From positions 1 through 64,000 of the forward strand of contig CAIYWI010000023.1 in the NCBI GenBank assembly GCA_903929885.1: DNA of 64,000 nucleotides. The letters run 5' to 3'. Made by a program: the position numbers and the translations under genes. The notes under the pieces are model-generated. The model saw only the letters and a program-made list of their open reading frames with translations, was not told the origin of the DNA and did not search any database. The stretch comes from an uncultured Phycisphaerales bacterium. Lineage in GTDB: Bacteria; Planctomycetota; Phycisphaerae; Phycisphaerales; UBA1924. Shown here one piece after another: positions 46,601 to 54,512 of this stretch (its first letter is position 1; each line of letters opens with the position of its first letter).

Positions 46601-49529
46601 CTGGATCGAGCCGCTGATCATCCCTCTCAAGTTCGCCGACGCCTCGACGCTGGCTCGCACGCTTGACGAGGTGCTCGTGAAGGGCGCGACGCTCACGCCC
46701 GAGGCGATGGGCCTGCAGAAGCAGTTCGGCCGCCTTCGCGTGAGCATCGACGGCAAGCCCGTCGACCCCGAGAACCCGCAGGCCGTGGTGCAGGCCGATC
46801 TCTTCGCGCCCGTGACGGGCCTGGTGATCACCTCCGACGCCGTGATGAACTCGCTCATCGTCGTGGGCACGCCGTCCAACAACAAGGTCGTGCAGGCGAT
46901 GGTGGCGCAGCTCGACGTCGAGGCCGCCTCGGCCGCCAACGCCGTTCGCGTCTTCCCGCTCGTGCACGCCTCGAGCGACCGCGTCGCGGGCATGATCCGC
47001 GATCTCTTCCGTCAGCGAGAGTCCCTGCCCGACATGCGCCCGCAGGACAAGGTCATCATCACCTCCGACGTGCGGACCAACTCGCTGATCGTCGCCACCA
47101 GCCCCAAGAGCGTCGCCATCATCGAGGGCCTCATCAAGACCCTCGACGGCGAGAAGACCAACTACTCCGTGGGCCTGCACGTCGTTCCCGTGCCCGGTTC
47201 CGACGTGCGGCAGCTCGCCCCTCGCATCGACCGGCTCATGAAGGAACGCATCGCCGCCGCCTCGCGGGGCGTCGAGATCAAGAGCCCCCTCGATGCCTTC
47301 AGCATCGAGCCCGAGCCCGTGAGCAACCTGCTCATCGTGGCCTGCAGCCAGGAGAACCTGGTGGTCGTCAAGGAACTCGTGGCAGCCCTCACCGAGGACG
47401 CCGCCAAGGTCGCTGCCGGGCAGCGGACCGATCTCGTGCAGCTCACGCGTGCCCGCGCCGCCGAGGCCGCGCAGTCGCTGGCGGCCCTGTACGTCGACCG
47501 CGAGAACCAGAAGCGCGGCCGCGAGGCCGTGACCGTCACGCCCAACGAGCGGCTCAACGCCCTCGTGATCGCCGGCAACGAGCAGGACATCATCGAGTTG
47601 CGGGCCCTCGCCACGAGGATCGACTCGGCCGAGGTCGCCGCCCGCCAGCAGATCAAGGCCATCGAACTCCGCAGCGCGAACGCTCGCGAGGTCGTGCGGC
47701 TCGTCGAGGCCGTCATCGCCGGCCGGCCGGTCGGCGGCGGCCGAGGCGTCGCCGCACGCCAGGCCACGCGGCTGCAGTTCCTCCGCGAGGCCCTCACGGG
47801 CCAGGTCGTGGCCGAGTCGGGCCGCAAGCCCACCGAGGCCGAGATCGACGGGGCCATCAAGGACCTCGTGATGCTCACGGCCGACCCCCGCACCAACTCG
47901 ATCTGGATCACGGCCCCCGAGTCGATGGTGGCCCTGCTCTCCGAGATGATCGAGGACATCGAGAAGTCCAACGCCGGCGCCCGCAAGATCGAGAAGTTCA
48001 CCCTCGTCAATGCCGACGCGAGGCAGATGGCCCAACTCCTCAAGGAGACCTTCCGACTCGAGCAGCAGGGCGGCGCGCTGGTGCTGCTCCCCGCCGCCGA
48101 GGAGCCCGAGGGCGACGGTGCGTCGCCTGCCGACGCCGCCGCGCCCGCGGGGACACTGCCCACCGTCACCGCCGTGCCCGACGAGCGCCAACAACTCTCC
48201 ATCGCCGTCGACGCCCGCACCAACACGCTCATCGTCAGCGGCACCGACGAATACCTCTCGCTGGTGCGCAAGGTCATCACCGACCTCGACTCCATCGAGG
48301 CCAACGAGCGAGAGCGTCGCGTCTATTCGCTTCGCAACGCCAAGGCCCGCGAGATCGAGACCACGCTTCGGTCCTACTTCAAGGGCGAGAACGACTCCGA
48401 GCGCGCCACGCTGGGCCCGCAGCTCTCGGGCAGTCTCATGCGACGCCTTGAGCAGGAGGTCACCGTCGTCGGCGACGAGAAGTCCAACAAGCTCGTCATC
48501 TCCACCTCGCCCCGATACATGGAGACGGTGCTCAGCATCGTCAACGAGCTCGACACGCCCCCGCCCCAGGTCATGATCCAGGTCCTTCTCGCCGAGGTCA
48601 CGCTCGATTCGACGGAGCAGTGGGGCATGGACATCAGCGTCGGCCCCTTCGGCGGCGAGGGATACAAGATCGGTTCGCTCGCCGGCGGCAGCGGCGTCGC
48701 CACCGCCCTCGGCGTGCCCAACCTCTCCGTCTCCTCCGCCGACTTCGGCATCCTCGTGCGTTCGCTCGAGGCCCAAGGCAAGCTGGAGGTGCTCTCCAAC
48801 CCGCAGGTCACCGTCAACAACAACCAAAAGGCCGAGATCAACGTCGGCGACGACATCGGCGTGGCGGGCAACACCGAGCGGAGCAGTCTCGGCACGCTCA
48901 TCTCCTCCGTCAGTCGAATCCCCGTGGGCATCATCATGAACGTGACGCCCGCCATCAGCGAGGACGGCTTCGTTCGCATGGAGATCACCCCCGAGATCTC
49001 CCAGCTCACCAACCGAACCACGCAGATCAACCGCGACCAGACCTCCCCGGTCATCGCCAAGCGCCGCGTCGACACCGTCGTCACCGTGCGCGACGGTCAG
49101 AGCGTCGTGATCGGCGGGCTCATCCAGACCACGCAGGAGGAACGCCGCTCCAAGGTGCCGATCTTGGGCGACATCCCCGTGCTCGGCCTGCCCTTCCGCA
49201 CCAAGCTCGAAGAGGCCAAGAAGACCGAACTGCTCGTCATCGTCACGCCTCGTGTCATTCCCGGCGTGCCCGGGCAGGGACATGGCATGGCCGAGGACGT
49301 CTCCGAGCAGACCGTCAATCGCATGGAGGATTCCAGCCGCGTGCTGGACTACCTCGAGACGATCAAGGCCGACATCAAGGCCGCTCGCGACCGCGCACGT
49401 CGTCGCCAGCAGGAGGAGGCGGACGGCAACCTCGTCCCCGACGCGGACACCGACCGGTTGCCCGAGCCCGCCACGGTCATTCCGGCGCCCGAACGCCCGC
49501 AGCCGACGTACGTGCAGCCCAAGCAGTGA
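37605..49529 (+). CDS. gspD: Giant secretin (type II secretion GspD-like) with ~41 tandem N1-type domains, ~3974 aa
   Basis: Signal peptide; N0-like VRFNFKDAPIDQVLDAFTRESGVPIIYE; repeated 'xFPLxxAxAxxLxxxLxxxF...D.RTNSLIVxGxxxxxxxIxxLIxxLD' modules; C-terminal secretin QVMIQVLLAEVTLDSTEQWGMD...VLSNPQVTVNNNQKAEINVGDDI...VIGGLIQTTQEERRSKVPILGDIPVLGLPFR...LLVIVTPRVIP. Start ATG 37605 chosen for the signal peptide. Confidence 0.93.
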   Translation: MNRLRTHRPELIASLTACAGLAVGAWAGQPPAPETQPPAQPATNDRSPPVAPPANAPAAEPGLVRFNFKDAPIDQVLDAFTRESGVPIIYEAAIPQGTISFISPGGYAMADAMSILNLNLARFGVHLRRQDQYLYLATIQDAMKKPLPVTDAKGVDAMTPDQIVTVSLPLDNARAELVAEQIKPMLGAYGGVLAVPAQNMVVVVESAAQVRRIRDIVQAIDAVRPVDSAFRIFPLRNAQADAVLAALRGLVGERVTTVIVDADGKKRTLQEQQVAGLQLASDPRTNSIIAVGTASRIKTVEELISLLDTPDSGGVDRQMQTFVVAGTTPEAAAQQLKALFAGEDPKQLPTIIPLTEVGKVTVVAAMPQLARATALLAQLDPGVTTSQGGGQATGGSKLERRAAFVPLKYATAASVEAIASKLLPPKMNQVVKVVAGPDGKSVVIAGPDGEVANLERTIAALDVQNASEQEIRIVQVTDADPAAVLAQAQELYAKAGKAEHAPVAATVDAVARTITLIAPRLTLRDFETVLAGVRAASAGAVETRTFTLAASRPTVLAARLTRLLGVMMPASGTAEIPDVPPQVDAVDELGLLVVRARAQQLGAIAQLVEKLDGRDGTPRELRVVPVTEGKAAALKDRAMPLYLQQVEKAGPVEALAVTVDEQTNSLLVVAARAEIDRFSRILEELQKQSGPAREVRLFEIKMAKAQDIVTFLADMASSSRTLTAKGGVEPAFEVIEATNSVMVAARPDQMPIIDSLIRSLDGRQAADRPPVRILKLRSTDAANLASILQKEFDKRSPDQRSRDPVSIEADPGTNTLIISASEAALTEIESVVAKLNETEAAGADGREIRIFPLKVARAEDLAQTIDQMFPDPPVPLDPRTRQPRLDLKQPREVVVRADRATNSLIVDAPVQRLAGFEQIVRSLDQAKVAADVVFRTYRIERAEINNLARTIRDLASSGTLASIGKVSTAPISVSVDAPTRMLVVSGHADAFPAIEELIKKVDSLPETSPTDLKLYPLAKARAERLAPIVQRLLASRVREARLAAGKARPDDDRLVEVTADAASNTLIVSAPAEGIAVADGIIKALDADSVATATEVRVFRLGKGAAETAAQTLRQTLKAQSSPGEPEAVVTPEATSNTITVVGTSTQLERAAKLIESLDVAVDIEGLGVRTVSLKHARAEALAPVMEQVLKTESGLDRLPQWARQQAIARGAVEQPRIRVAAEPRINALIVSGPRSVLDMAEEVAAQLDVEGDEARSDAQRRLVRVITLQNSDAAQLATNISAVFAEERSAEPAPLVRVDPQANAIIVRGTQRQMELIEQLTTSLDKAAAATSRQMRTIAVDKSRVDAEMLARMLERLMRQQGGGKVEVISAEELLKRHGGQSAEQPVSPPAPQEGDKPAEPKKTGALHVIPLHHLACGPVRGSSVLFSPAEPRQDAPAWMAFIAAAAVGVAPASASQPQPDAQPPAAAAAGEDDDQPVTIAVDKATNSIVVVGSPRQTDRVARLADQLSTQLPAQPGQVRVVTMPPASDVVAMSQVINQTIAQLSSTAQGRRSAFSGPVTVTPDPAGSALIVFANDIDFETVGGVIAGVSRLDNPVRTTIKVYPLVNINAFRALQAVRDLFNPTGSGAQARRVRSMDVSIMPRGAGAAEQPSPASVRIDPTTVRVTADPTGTSLLVAAPVEAFPLIDALLETLDQNPARDRLAIRRYPLTHAKADQLAGTFQQLFDRQRQGAGAADAPQTAFIADARTNALLVTGSSTQHQEVERLLAAADATAESPDSSMEILTLKQAAATTVQRIVEQVVVGNDPGRREKVRIFAQDGSNMLVVRAPREQLEQIKELVARIDTAETGGLPVHSIKLERADADAVAAALQRFFAERAQVSSRPGRPAPNRVAVVGDKRTGTIIVTAADADFEQVKTLVATFDSPSPTADMVFRIVPLRNASVTEIGDTVRNMVEEIRWTAMTSGNAEGADRQVFIQLNDASNSVVLMGKAEQIATIEKLLSALDVAPEQRAAMAVRSVPVTNADMVAVKSVLEKAFSTPNWRPWRGPDPAAVTVQVDRLRKSLILVGKVEQLDKAQAYIKELDTSPAGKERRVEAIALNHARAERAANNLRQFFTDRARGQGVDSSGVSIIGSPDGNAIVVSAEETDLAMVKELVAQLDQPDAGKDRRIELFVLRNGVARETADVLRSMFTKADSPSERVVITPQVATNSLVISAPETIFEEVAGLLKQLDAPPTADAANIETIALSTARAQDVATALKSALPANVKVVVTPVTRSNSLLLTGSKEAIALVIEQVKKIDTEPVRSGQVFRRYKLANADAMSVADTLEQVIRARPRNPTDAETSIDYARAENTLTVYAPSDEVEEIERIIQELDKPSEVERTTEFVKLDFANAEQTASALKLFYGRTASEVTDPAARNVTILADPLSNSLVIRADASQWEGIRALLAKLDTKEYDTRRQLAVVPLAYADAASIARALNEGFRAPLEEQRRLAQARAQTQRPQGQGRQSAQNEPSSLVDPEGLPTVSAETQTNSLIIFAGAAELERIQQVIRQLDVSGFADMPAARIIPLKSGKPSQVASMIRELYLNKNDRSSQAIGPRSVLVIGDDTSGSLIVRADDEKYAQILALARTLEEQGQLGRVQPHVVKLRTVAAGRLRQTLLSTFTPTARAQGETLAVEIDRSSNSLVIACSDRLLQEIRKVIDELDAPPAAQGQDAGNGLPPSLSQSVFIIDVANNDPAQVRQMLESMGVTGPQDPTAPGVVAEPVTIVPMTSRRAIAVLASAGDGRTIEALVKAMDAAPAEADQIVAMVPLKLASAKTLAATLSAMLQPSEGVVGATPGKALAEHVRRLGISRTGVDQSDRKIDLTRAIRVLADEESNSLVIASTQANVDALRDLVRLMDTLPAGDAVMVRIFPLANASAVRVKQVVEQLFAQGESLRRLPGTDRQGLPPTAVGQALAGEIAATVDERTNTLIVAGREEGVALVEVLIKDLDSDRAANWIEPLIIPLKFADASTLARTLDEVLVKGATLTPEAMGLQKQFGRLRVSIDGKPVDPENPQAVVQADLFAPVTGLVITSDAVMNSLIVVGTPSNNKVVQAMVAQLDVEAASAANAVRVFPLVHASSDRVAGMIRDLFRQRESLPDMRPQDKVIITSDVRTNSLIVATSPKSVAIIEGLIKTLDGEKTNYSVGLHVVPVPGSDVRQLAPRIDRLMKERIAAASRGVEIKSPLDAFSIEPEPVSNLLIVACSQENLVVVKELVAALTEDAAKVAAGQRTDLVQLTRARAAEAAQSLAALYVDRENQKRGREAVTVTPNERLNALVIAGNEQDIIELRALATRIDSAEVAARQQIKAIELRSANAREVVRLVEAVIAGRPVGGGRGVAARQATRLQFLREALTGQVVAESGRKPTEAEIDGAIKDLVMLTADPRTNSIWITAPESMVALLSEMIEDIEKSNAGARKIEKFTLVNADARQMAQLLKETFRLEQQGGALVLLPAAEEPEGDGASPADAAAPAGTLPTVTAVPDERQQLSIAVDARTNTLIVSGTDEYLSLVRKVITDLDSIEANERERRVYSLRNAKAREIETTLRSYFKGENDSERATLGPQLSGSLMRRLEQEVTVVGDEKSNKLVISTSPRYMETVLSIVNELDTPPPQVMIQVLLAEVTLDSTEQWGMDISVGPFGGEGYKIGSLAGGSGVATALGVPNLSVSSADFGILVRSLEAQGKLEVLSNPQVTVNNNQKAEINVGDDIGVAGNTERSSLGTLISSVSRIPVGIIMNVTPAISEDGFVRMEITPEISQLTNRTTQINRDQTSPVIAKRRVDTVVTVRDGQSVVIGGLIQTTQEERRSKVPILGDIPVLGLPFRTKLEEAKKTELLVIVTPRVIPGVPGQGHGMAEDVSEQTVNRMEDSSRVLDYLETIKADIKAARDRARRRQQEEADGNLVPDADTDRLPEPATVIPAPERPQPTYVQPKQ
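38091..48560 (+). repeat. Tandem diverged secretin N1-type modules (~41, ~85 aa each)
   Basis: 41 modules counted by eye from the paired motifs PL-xxA.. and (T/S)N(S/T/A)LIV...; modules 3-6 are the most degenerate. Confidence 0.85.
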
Positions 49530-49553
49530 TTTCCCGCCGCGGCGCGATCCTCG

Positions 49554-50117
49554 ATGCGTCGACGCGGTCGTTGTCGCATACCCTCTCCCGCCGTGCTGAA
49601 GGCGACCTGGTCATCATGCTGCCGGTGCATCGGGTGGCTTTTCATGGCCGCCGCATTGGCCGTTCATCTTGGCGGATGTGTCGCCGACGACGGCAAACGG
49701 CCGGCCGTCGGCAAGCCCCCGGCCAATGCCCGTCCCGGCACCATGTTTCTCGCCGCCCAGGCCTTCCGCGACACCAACGCCAACGGCTGTCTCGATTCCG
49801 GCCTCCTGACGGTCTACATCTTCCCGCCCAACTACCCCCGCTCCGTGCAGATCCCCGGCACCTTCGACCTCAAGCTCGTCGGTCGCGGCGGCGTCCTCAT
49901 CCGCGAATGGACGCTCGAGGCCCCCGGCCCCGATGTCGCCCCCGTCAATGCCGGTGTCGGTCCCGGCTACGTCATCCGCCTGAGTCTGCTCGACAAGGAG
50001 GGAAGCGATCAACTTCCCTGGCAGTCGGTTGACATCCTCTCCAGATTCACCGACCGCCAAGGGCAGTCTGTCGAGGCTTCGCCTACCTCCGTGCAAGTAG
50101 GTAGAACAAACCCCTGA
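49554..50117 (+). CDS. Hypothetical lipoprotein
   Basis: MAAALAVHLGGC lipobox; likely start ATG 49644 rather than 49554. Confidence 0.6.
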   Translation: MRRRGRCRIPSPAVLKATWSSCCRCIGWLFMAAALAVHLGGCVADDGKRPAVGKPPANARPGTMFLAAQAFRDTNANGCLDSGLLTVYIFPPNYPRSVQIPGTFDLKLVGRGGVLIREWTLEAPGPDVAPVNAGVGPGYVIRLSLLDKEGSDQLPWQSVDILSRFTDRQGQSVEASPTSVQVGRTNP

Positions 50118-50274
50118 CGACACGGCGCAACGCCGCGTCGGGGCTGCCCTCTCGCATGGGTGCTTAGCGCACTCTTATCCGAATCTTCGGACCGGGCGAC
50201 AACAATCATGCATCGCGGCAGGCACCTGGGCTGTCGTTCAGGCTGTGCCCTCGCCCCTCCCGGAGTCGCTCCAG

Positions 50275-51321
50275 ATGAAGAACCTCGTCGCCCCCTTGGC
50301 CCTCACCCTCCTCTCCGCCGCCTCCATCGCCGCCCCGTCGGCCGACGTTCGCCTCCAGGGCGCGGGCGCCACCTTCCCCAACCCCCTCTATCAACGCTGG
50401 GTGAGCGAGTTCCAGAAGACCAATCCCACCGTCAAGATCGACTACCAGTCGATCGGGTCGGGTGGCGGCATCAAGGCCATCACCGAGAAGACGGTCCATT
50501 TCGCCGGCAGCGACGCCCCCCTCAACAAGAAGGAACTCACCGCGCTCGGCGAGACCAACGTCGTGCAGATCCCCACCTGCGCCGGCGCCGTGGTTCCCGC
50601 GTACAACCTGCCCGACGTCAAGGAAGCCATCAACTTCACCGGCGAGATCCTCGCCGACATCTACGCCGGCAAGATCTCCAAGTGGAATGACGCCCGGATC
50701 GCCGAGGTCAATCCGGGCGTGAAGCTCCCCGAGATGGCCATCACCCCGGCGTGGCGCTCCGACGGTTCGGGCACCACCTACGTCTTCACCAACTTCCTGG
50801 CCACCCAGAGCGAGGCCTTCAAGGGCTCGATCGGCGCGGGCAAGCAGGTGCAGTGGCCGATGGGCCAGGGCGGCAAGGGCAACGAGGGTGTCGCCGCCGC
50901 GGTGCAGGGCACCACCGGCGCCGTCGGTTACATCGAGCTCAACTACGCCTTGGCCAACAAGATCAGCTTCGGCGCGGTCCGCAACAAGGCCGGAAAGTTC
51001 ATCAAGGCCAGCAACGAGAGCGTTTCGGCCGCCGGAGCGGGTGCCGCCGCGTCGCTGCAGGGCAGCGTCCTGGCCGCCAACATCTGGAACCAGCCCGGCG
51101 ACAACGCCTATCCCATCGCGTCGTTCACCTACATGATCTTCCACAAGGACATCAACACCGCCAAGAACGCCGACGAGGCCAAGGCCCTGCTCGACTTCCT
51201 GACCTGGTGCATCAACGACGGGCAGAAGGTCGCCGCCACCATGGACTACGCCCCGCTCGATCCCGCCGTCAAGGCCAAGGTCGAGGAGGCCCTCAAGACC
51301 GCCTCCTTCAAGGCCAAGTGA
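50275..51321 (+). CDS. pstS: Phosphate ABC transporter substrate-binding protein PstS
   Basis: LQGAGATFPNPLYQRWVSEFQKTNPTVKIDYQSIGSGGGIKAITEKTVHFAGSDAPLN; RSDGSGTTYVFTNFL. Confidence 0.96.
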   Translation: MKNLVAPLALTLLSAASIAAPSADVRLQGAGATFPNPLYQRWVSEFQKTNPTVKIDYQSIGSGGGIKAITEKTVHFAGSDAPLNKKELTALGETNVVQIPTCAGAVVPAYNLPDVKEAINFTGEILADIYAGKISKWNDARIAEVNPGVKLPEMAITPAWRSDGSGTTYVFTNFLATQSEAFKGSIGAGKQVQWPMGQGGKGNEGVAAAVQGTTGAVGYIELNYALANKISFGAVRNKAGKFIKASNESVSAAGAGAAASLQGSVLAANIWNQPGDNAYPIASFTYMIFHKDINTAKNADEAKALLDFLTWCINDGQKVAATMDYAPLDPAVKAKVEEALKTASFKAK

Positions 51322-51401
51322 TTGGCGGCTGGGGGCGACGGGCCTTGCGTTTCGTCCTTGCCCCCCCTCCCCGTCGCTGGATACGCTCCAACCCGGTCCA
51401 G

Positions 51402-51431
51402 AACGCCGCGATCCGTCATCGCGGCGTTTTT
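51402..51431 (+). terminator. Stem-loop terminator between pstS and pstC
   Basis: AACGCCGCGAT-CCGTC-ATCGCGGCGTTTTTG; may be partial (attenuation inside pst operon). Confidence 0.85.
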
Positions 51432-51450
51432 GTTCCCGCCGTCATCCCTC

Positions 51451-52554
51451 ATGGACGATTCCTCCACTTCCCTCTCCGACGATGGCAGCCGCCGGTCTCG
51501 CCGGCGACGACTGCTCACGTTCGCGGATGGAGCGCTCCTCTGGGGAGCCAGGTCCAGCGGCGTGCTCGTCCTGCTGATGCTGGCCAGCCTCGTCGTGGTG
51601 CTCGCCGCGGCTGCATGGCCCAGCTTCCGGGCCTTCGGGCCGGGATTCCTCACCTCCTCCGAGTGGCGACCCAACGAACTCGAGCGGCCCATGCGAAACG
51701 AGGCGGGCCAACTCGTCATCGAGGACGGCGAGACGGTCATGGAGGTCGTGCCCCCCGAGTTCGGCGCACTGCCTGTCGTCTATGGCACGCTGGTGAGTTC
51801 CGTGCTCGCGCTGGTCTTCGCGGTTCCGCTCAGTCTGGGCGCCGCGGTCTTCCTGGTTCGAGTCGCGCCCAAGTGGCGGATCGCCGGACCGCTCTCGTTC
51901 CTCGTCGAGTTCCTCGCCGCGATCCCGAGTCTGGCGTACGGCGTCTGGGGGCTCTTCGTCCTCGCTCCCTTGCTGCAGGATCGCGTCGAGCCGCTGCTGC
52001 GGTCGGTCTTGGGGCCGGTGCCGGGCTTGGGCTGGCTCTTCCGCGAAACCGTCGAGGTCGGCGGCCAGGTTGTCACTCGCGACATTCCCCTCACCGGCCG
52101 CGACATGCTGTGCGGCAGTCTGATCCTGGCCATCATGATCGTGCCGATCATCACCGCCATCAGCCGCGACGTGCTCAAGGCCGTGCCTCGAGTCCAGATC
52201 GAGGGGTCGATCGCGATGGGGGCCACGTGGTGGCAGAGCACTTGGTCGATGCTCCGCTACAGCCGCAGCGGGCTGGCCGGGGCGATCATGCTCGGGCTTG
52301 CCCGCGCCGCCGGCGAGACGATGGCCGTCACGATGGTGATCGGCAACAACAATCGGATCTCGCCGTCGCCGTTCGCCCCCGCCCAGACCATGGCGAGCCT
52401 GCTCGCCAACGAGTTCGCCGAGGCCAGTTCCACCCTCCATCGTTCCGCGCTCCTTCAGGTGGCGCTCATCCTGCTGGTCATGTCCCTGTTCATCAACATT
52501 CTGGCCCGGTGGCTGGTGGGGGGCTCGCAGGCCCACGCCGCCGCCGCACATTGA
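51451..52554 (+). CDS. pstC: Phosphate ABC transporter permease PstC
   Basis: PVVYGTLVSSVLALVFAVPLSLGAAVFL...FLAAIPSLAYGVWGLFVLAP...GLARAAGETMAVTMVIGN. Confidence 0.94.
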   Translation: MDDSSTSLSDDGSRRSRRRRLLTFADGALLWGARSSGVLVLLMLASLVVVLAAAAWPSFRAFGPGFLTSSEWRPNELERPMRNEAGQLVIEDGETVMEVVPPEFGALPVVYGTLVSSVLALVFAVPLSLGAAVFLVRVAPKWRIAGPLSFLVEFLAAIPSLAYGVWGLFVLAPLLQDRVEPLLRSVLGPVPGLGWLFRETVEVGGQVVTRDIPLTGRDMLCGSLILAIMIVPIITAISRDVLKAVPRVQIEGSIAMGATWWQSTWSMLRYSRSGLAGAIMLGLARAAGETMAVTMVIGNNNRISPSPFAPAQTMASLLANEFAEASSTLHRSALLQVALILLVMSLFINILARWLVGGSQAHAAAAH

Positions 52555-52578
52555 CCCCGCGATTTCCCCCGACCCCGC

Positions 52579-53439
52579 ATGCGACGAACCGCCTACGACC
52601 TGTATCGCCGCTCGCTCAGCGCCCTGATCTTCGCCGGGTGCGTCGGGTGCGCCGTGCTCATCGTCGGCGTGCTGGGCTGGGTGATCGGCTACCTCTCGTC
52701 CATCGGCGCCAGTTCCCTATCCATCGGATTCTTCACCGAACTGCCAAGCGGTGACGTCGCCAATCCCGGCGGCATGAAGCACGCCATCCTCGGCACGCTC
52801 GCCCTGGTCGCCATGGCCGGCGTGATCGGCGTTCCGCTCGGCGTCGCCACCGGGATCTACCTCGCCGAGTTCAAGCAGGATCGCTACATCCTCGCGCCCG
52901 TTCGTTTCACCGCAGACGTGCTCGCCGGCGTGCCCAGCATCGTCATCGGCATCCTCGGCTACGAACTCGTGGTCGTGCCCATGGGCAGCTACAACGGCTG
53001 GGCGGGTGCCTTCGCGCTGGCCTTCATCATGGTCCCGATTGTCGCCCGCACCAGCGAAGAGATGCTCCGTCTGGTGCCGGACAGCTACCGGGCCGCGTCC
53101 CTCGCGTTGGGGGCCACCAAGGCACAGACCATCACCCGCGTCGTCCTGCCCGCGGCCACCGGCAGTCTCATCACCGGCATCATGCTCGCGTTGGCCCGGA
53201 TCTGCGGCGAGACCGCCCCCCTGCTTTTCACCGCGCTGGGCAGCCGCCTGCTCACGCTTGACCCCAACAAGCCCTTCCCCTCGCTCACCGTCCAGATCTA
53301 CACATACGCTACCGGCCCGTATCCTGAACAGAAGCGTCTTGCCTGGGCCGGCATTCTCGTCCTCGTCGCCTTGCTGCTGGCCCTCAATGCCCTGATTCGC
53401 TACGTGGCCAGTCGGTCGATCACCCGGAGCATCGCGTGA
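52579..53439 (+). CDS. pstA: Phosphate ABC transporter permease PstA
   Basis: [35 protein letters not shown]...[21 protein letters not shown]...[18 protein letters not shown]. Confidence 0.95.
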   Translation: MRRTAYDLYRRSLSALIFAGCVGCAVLIVGVLGWVIGYLSSIGASSLSIGFFTELPSGDVANPGGMKHAILGTLALVAMAGVIGVPLGVATGIYLAEFKQDRYILAPVRFTADVLAGVPSIVIGILGYELVVVPMGSYNGWAGAFALAFIMVPIVARTSEEMLRLVPDSYRAASLALGATKAQTITRVVLPAATGSLITGIMLALARICGETAPLLFTALGSRLLTLDPNKPFPSLTVQIYTYATGPYPEQKRLAWAGILVLVALLLALNALIRYVASRSITRSIA

Positions 53440-54362
53440 ACGAGACCCCATCGAAGCCCGCCATGTCGCCGGTCAAGGTCGAGGCCATCGATCCGCTCGA
53501 TTCCGCGGTGCTCGACATGCCCCGGCAGGCCCCGCGGTTCAACGTCCTGTCCGCCATCCAGAACGATCAGCCGCACGCGCCGGCGATTCACCCCTCCGTC
53601 GCCCACGGCAAGGGCATCGTCGAGATCAAGGACTTCTCGCTCTACTACGGGCCCAAGAAGACCGTTCACTCCGTGTCGCTCTCGATTCCCGTGGGGCATG
53701 TCACCGCGCTCATCGGCCCTTCGGGCTGCGGCAAGTCGACGCTCCTGCGCTCGGTCAACCGCCTCAACGACCTGGTCGACGGCGTGCGTACCACCGGCGA
53801 CATTCTCGTCGGCGGCGAGAGCGTCTACGCCCCCGGCACCGACGTCATCGACCTTCGCCGTCGCGTGGGCATGGTCTTTCAGAAGTCCAATCCCTTCCCG
53901 ATGTCCATCTTCGACAACGTGGTCTACGGGCTTCGCATCCACGGCGAACGCCGCCGCAGCGTGCTGGAAGAGGTGTGCGAACGGAGTCTCCGCGGCGCAG
54001 CGCTGTGGGACGAGGTGAAGGATCGACTGCAATCCTCCGCCATGGGCCTGTCGGGCGGGCAGCAGCAGCGGTTGTGCATCGCCCGTGCCATCGCCGTCGA
54101 ACCTCAGGTGCTGCTGATGGATGAGCCCTGCTCGGCGCTCGACCCCATCGCCACCCTCAAGATCGAGGAACTCATCCTCGAGATCTCCCAGAAGTACACG
54201 GTGCTCATCGTCACCCACAACATGGGTCAGGCCTCCCGCGTCAGCGACTACACCGCCTTCATGTACCTGGGCCGCCTCGTCGAGTACGGGCCCACCTCCC
54301 ACATCTTCCAGACGCCCACCCTCCCCGAAACCGAGCAGTACATCACCGGCAAGTTCGGGTGA
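53436..54362 (+). CDS. pstB: Phosphate ABC transporter ATP-binding protein PstB
   Basis: [87 protein letters not shown]. Confidence 0.97.
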   Translation: MNETPSKPAMSPVKVEAIDPLDSAVLDMPRQAPRFNVLSAIQNDQPHAPAIHPSVAHGKGIVEIKDFSLYYGPKKTVHSVSLSIPVGHVTALIGPSGCGKSTLLRSVNRLNDLVDGVRTTGDILVGGESVYAPGTDVIDLRRRVGMVFQKSNPFPMSIFDNVVYGLRIHGERRRSVLEEVCERSLRGAALWDEVKDRLQSSAMGLSGGQQQRLCIARAIAVEPQVLLMDEPCSALDPIATLKIEELILEISQKYTVLIVTHNMGQASRVSDYTAFMYLGRLVEYGPTSHIFQTPTLPETEQYITGKFG

Positions 54363-54512
54363 GTAGCTGAAGCCGTTTTCACCATGTGAAATCATGTTCG
54401 ACGTGCTTTCCGGGGCAGGGTGGCACGGCGATCGCGTATCATCACGCGGCCGGTCGAGGCGATCTTTGTTCGCATGATGGTTGGTTTCGCCCATCGGTCG
54501 TTCGAGCATCCC

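Noticed and set aside
43248-49283. 2011-aa minus-strand ORF opposite the giant secretin
   Set aside because: Same antisense artefact as above; low-complexity translation mirroring the + strand codon bias.
50229-50250. Possible Pho box upstream of pstS (CTGTCGTTCAGGCTGTGCC)
   Set aside because: Two CTGT half-sites are present, but spacing is 1 nt off the enteric PhoB consensus and the site sits very close to the start codon; too weak without genome-wide comparison.
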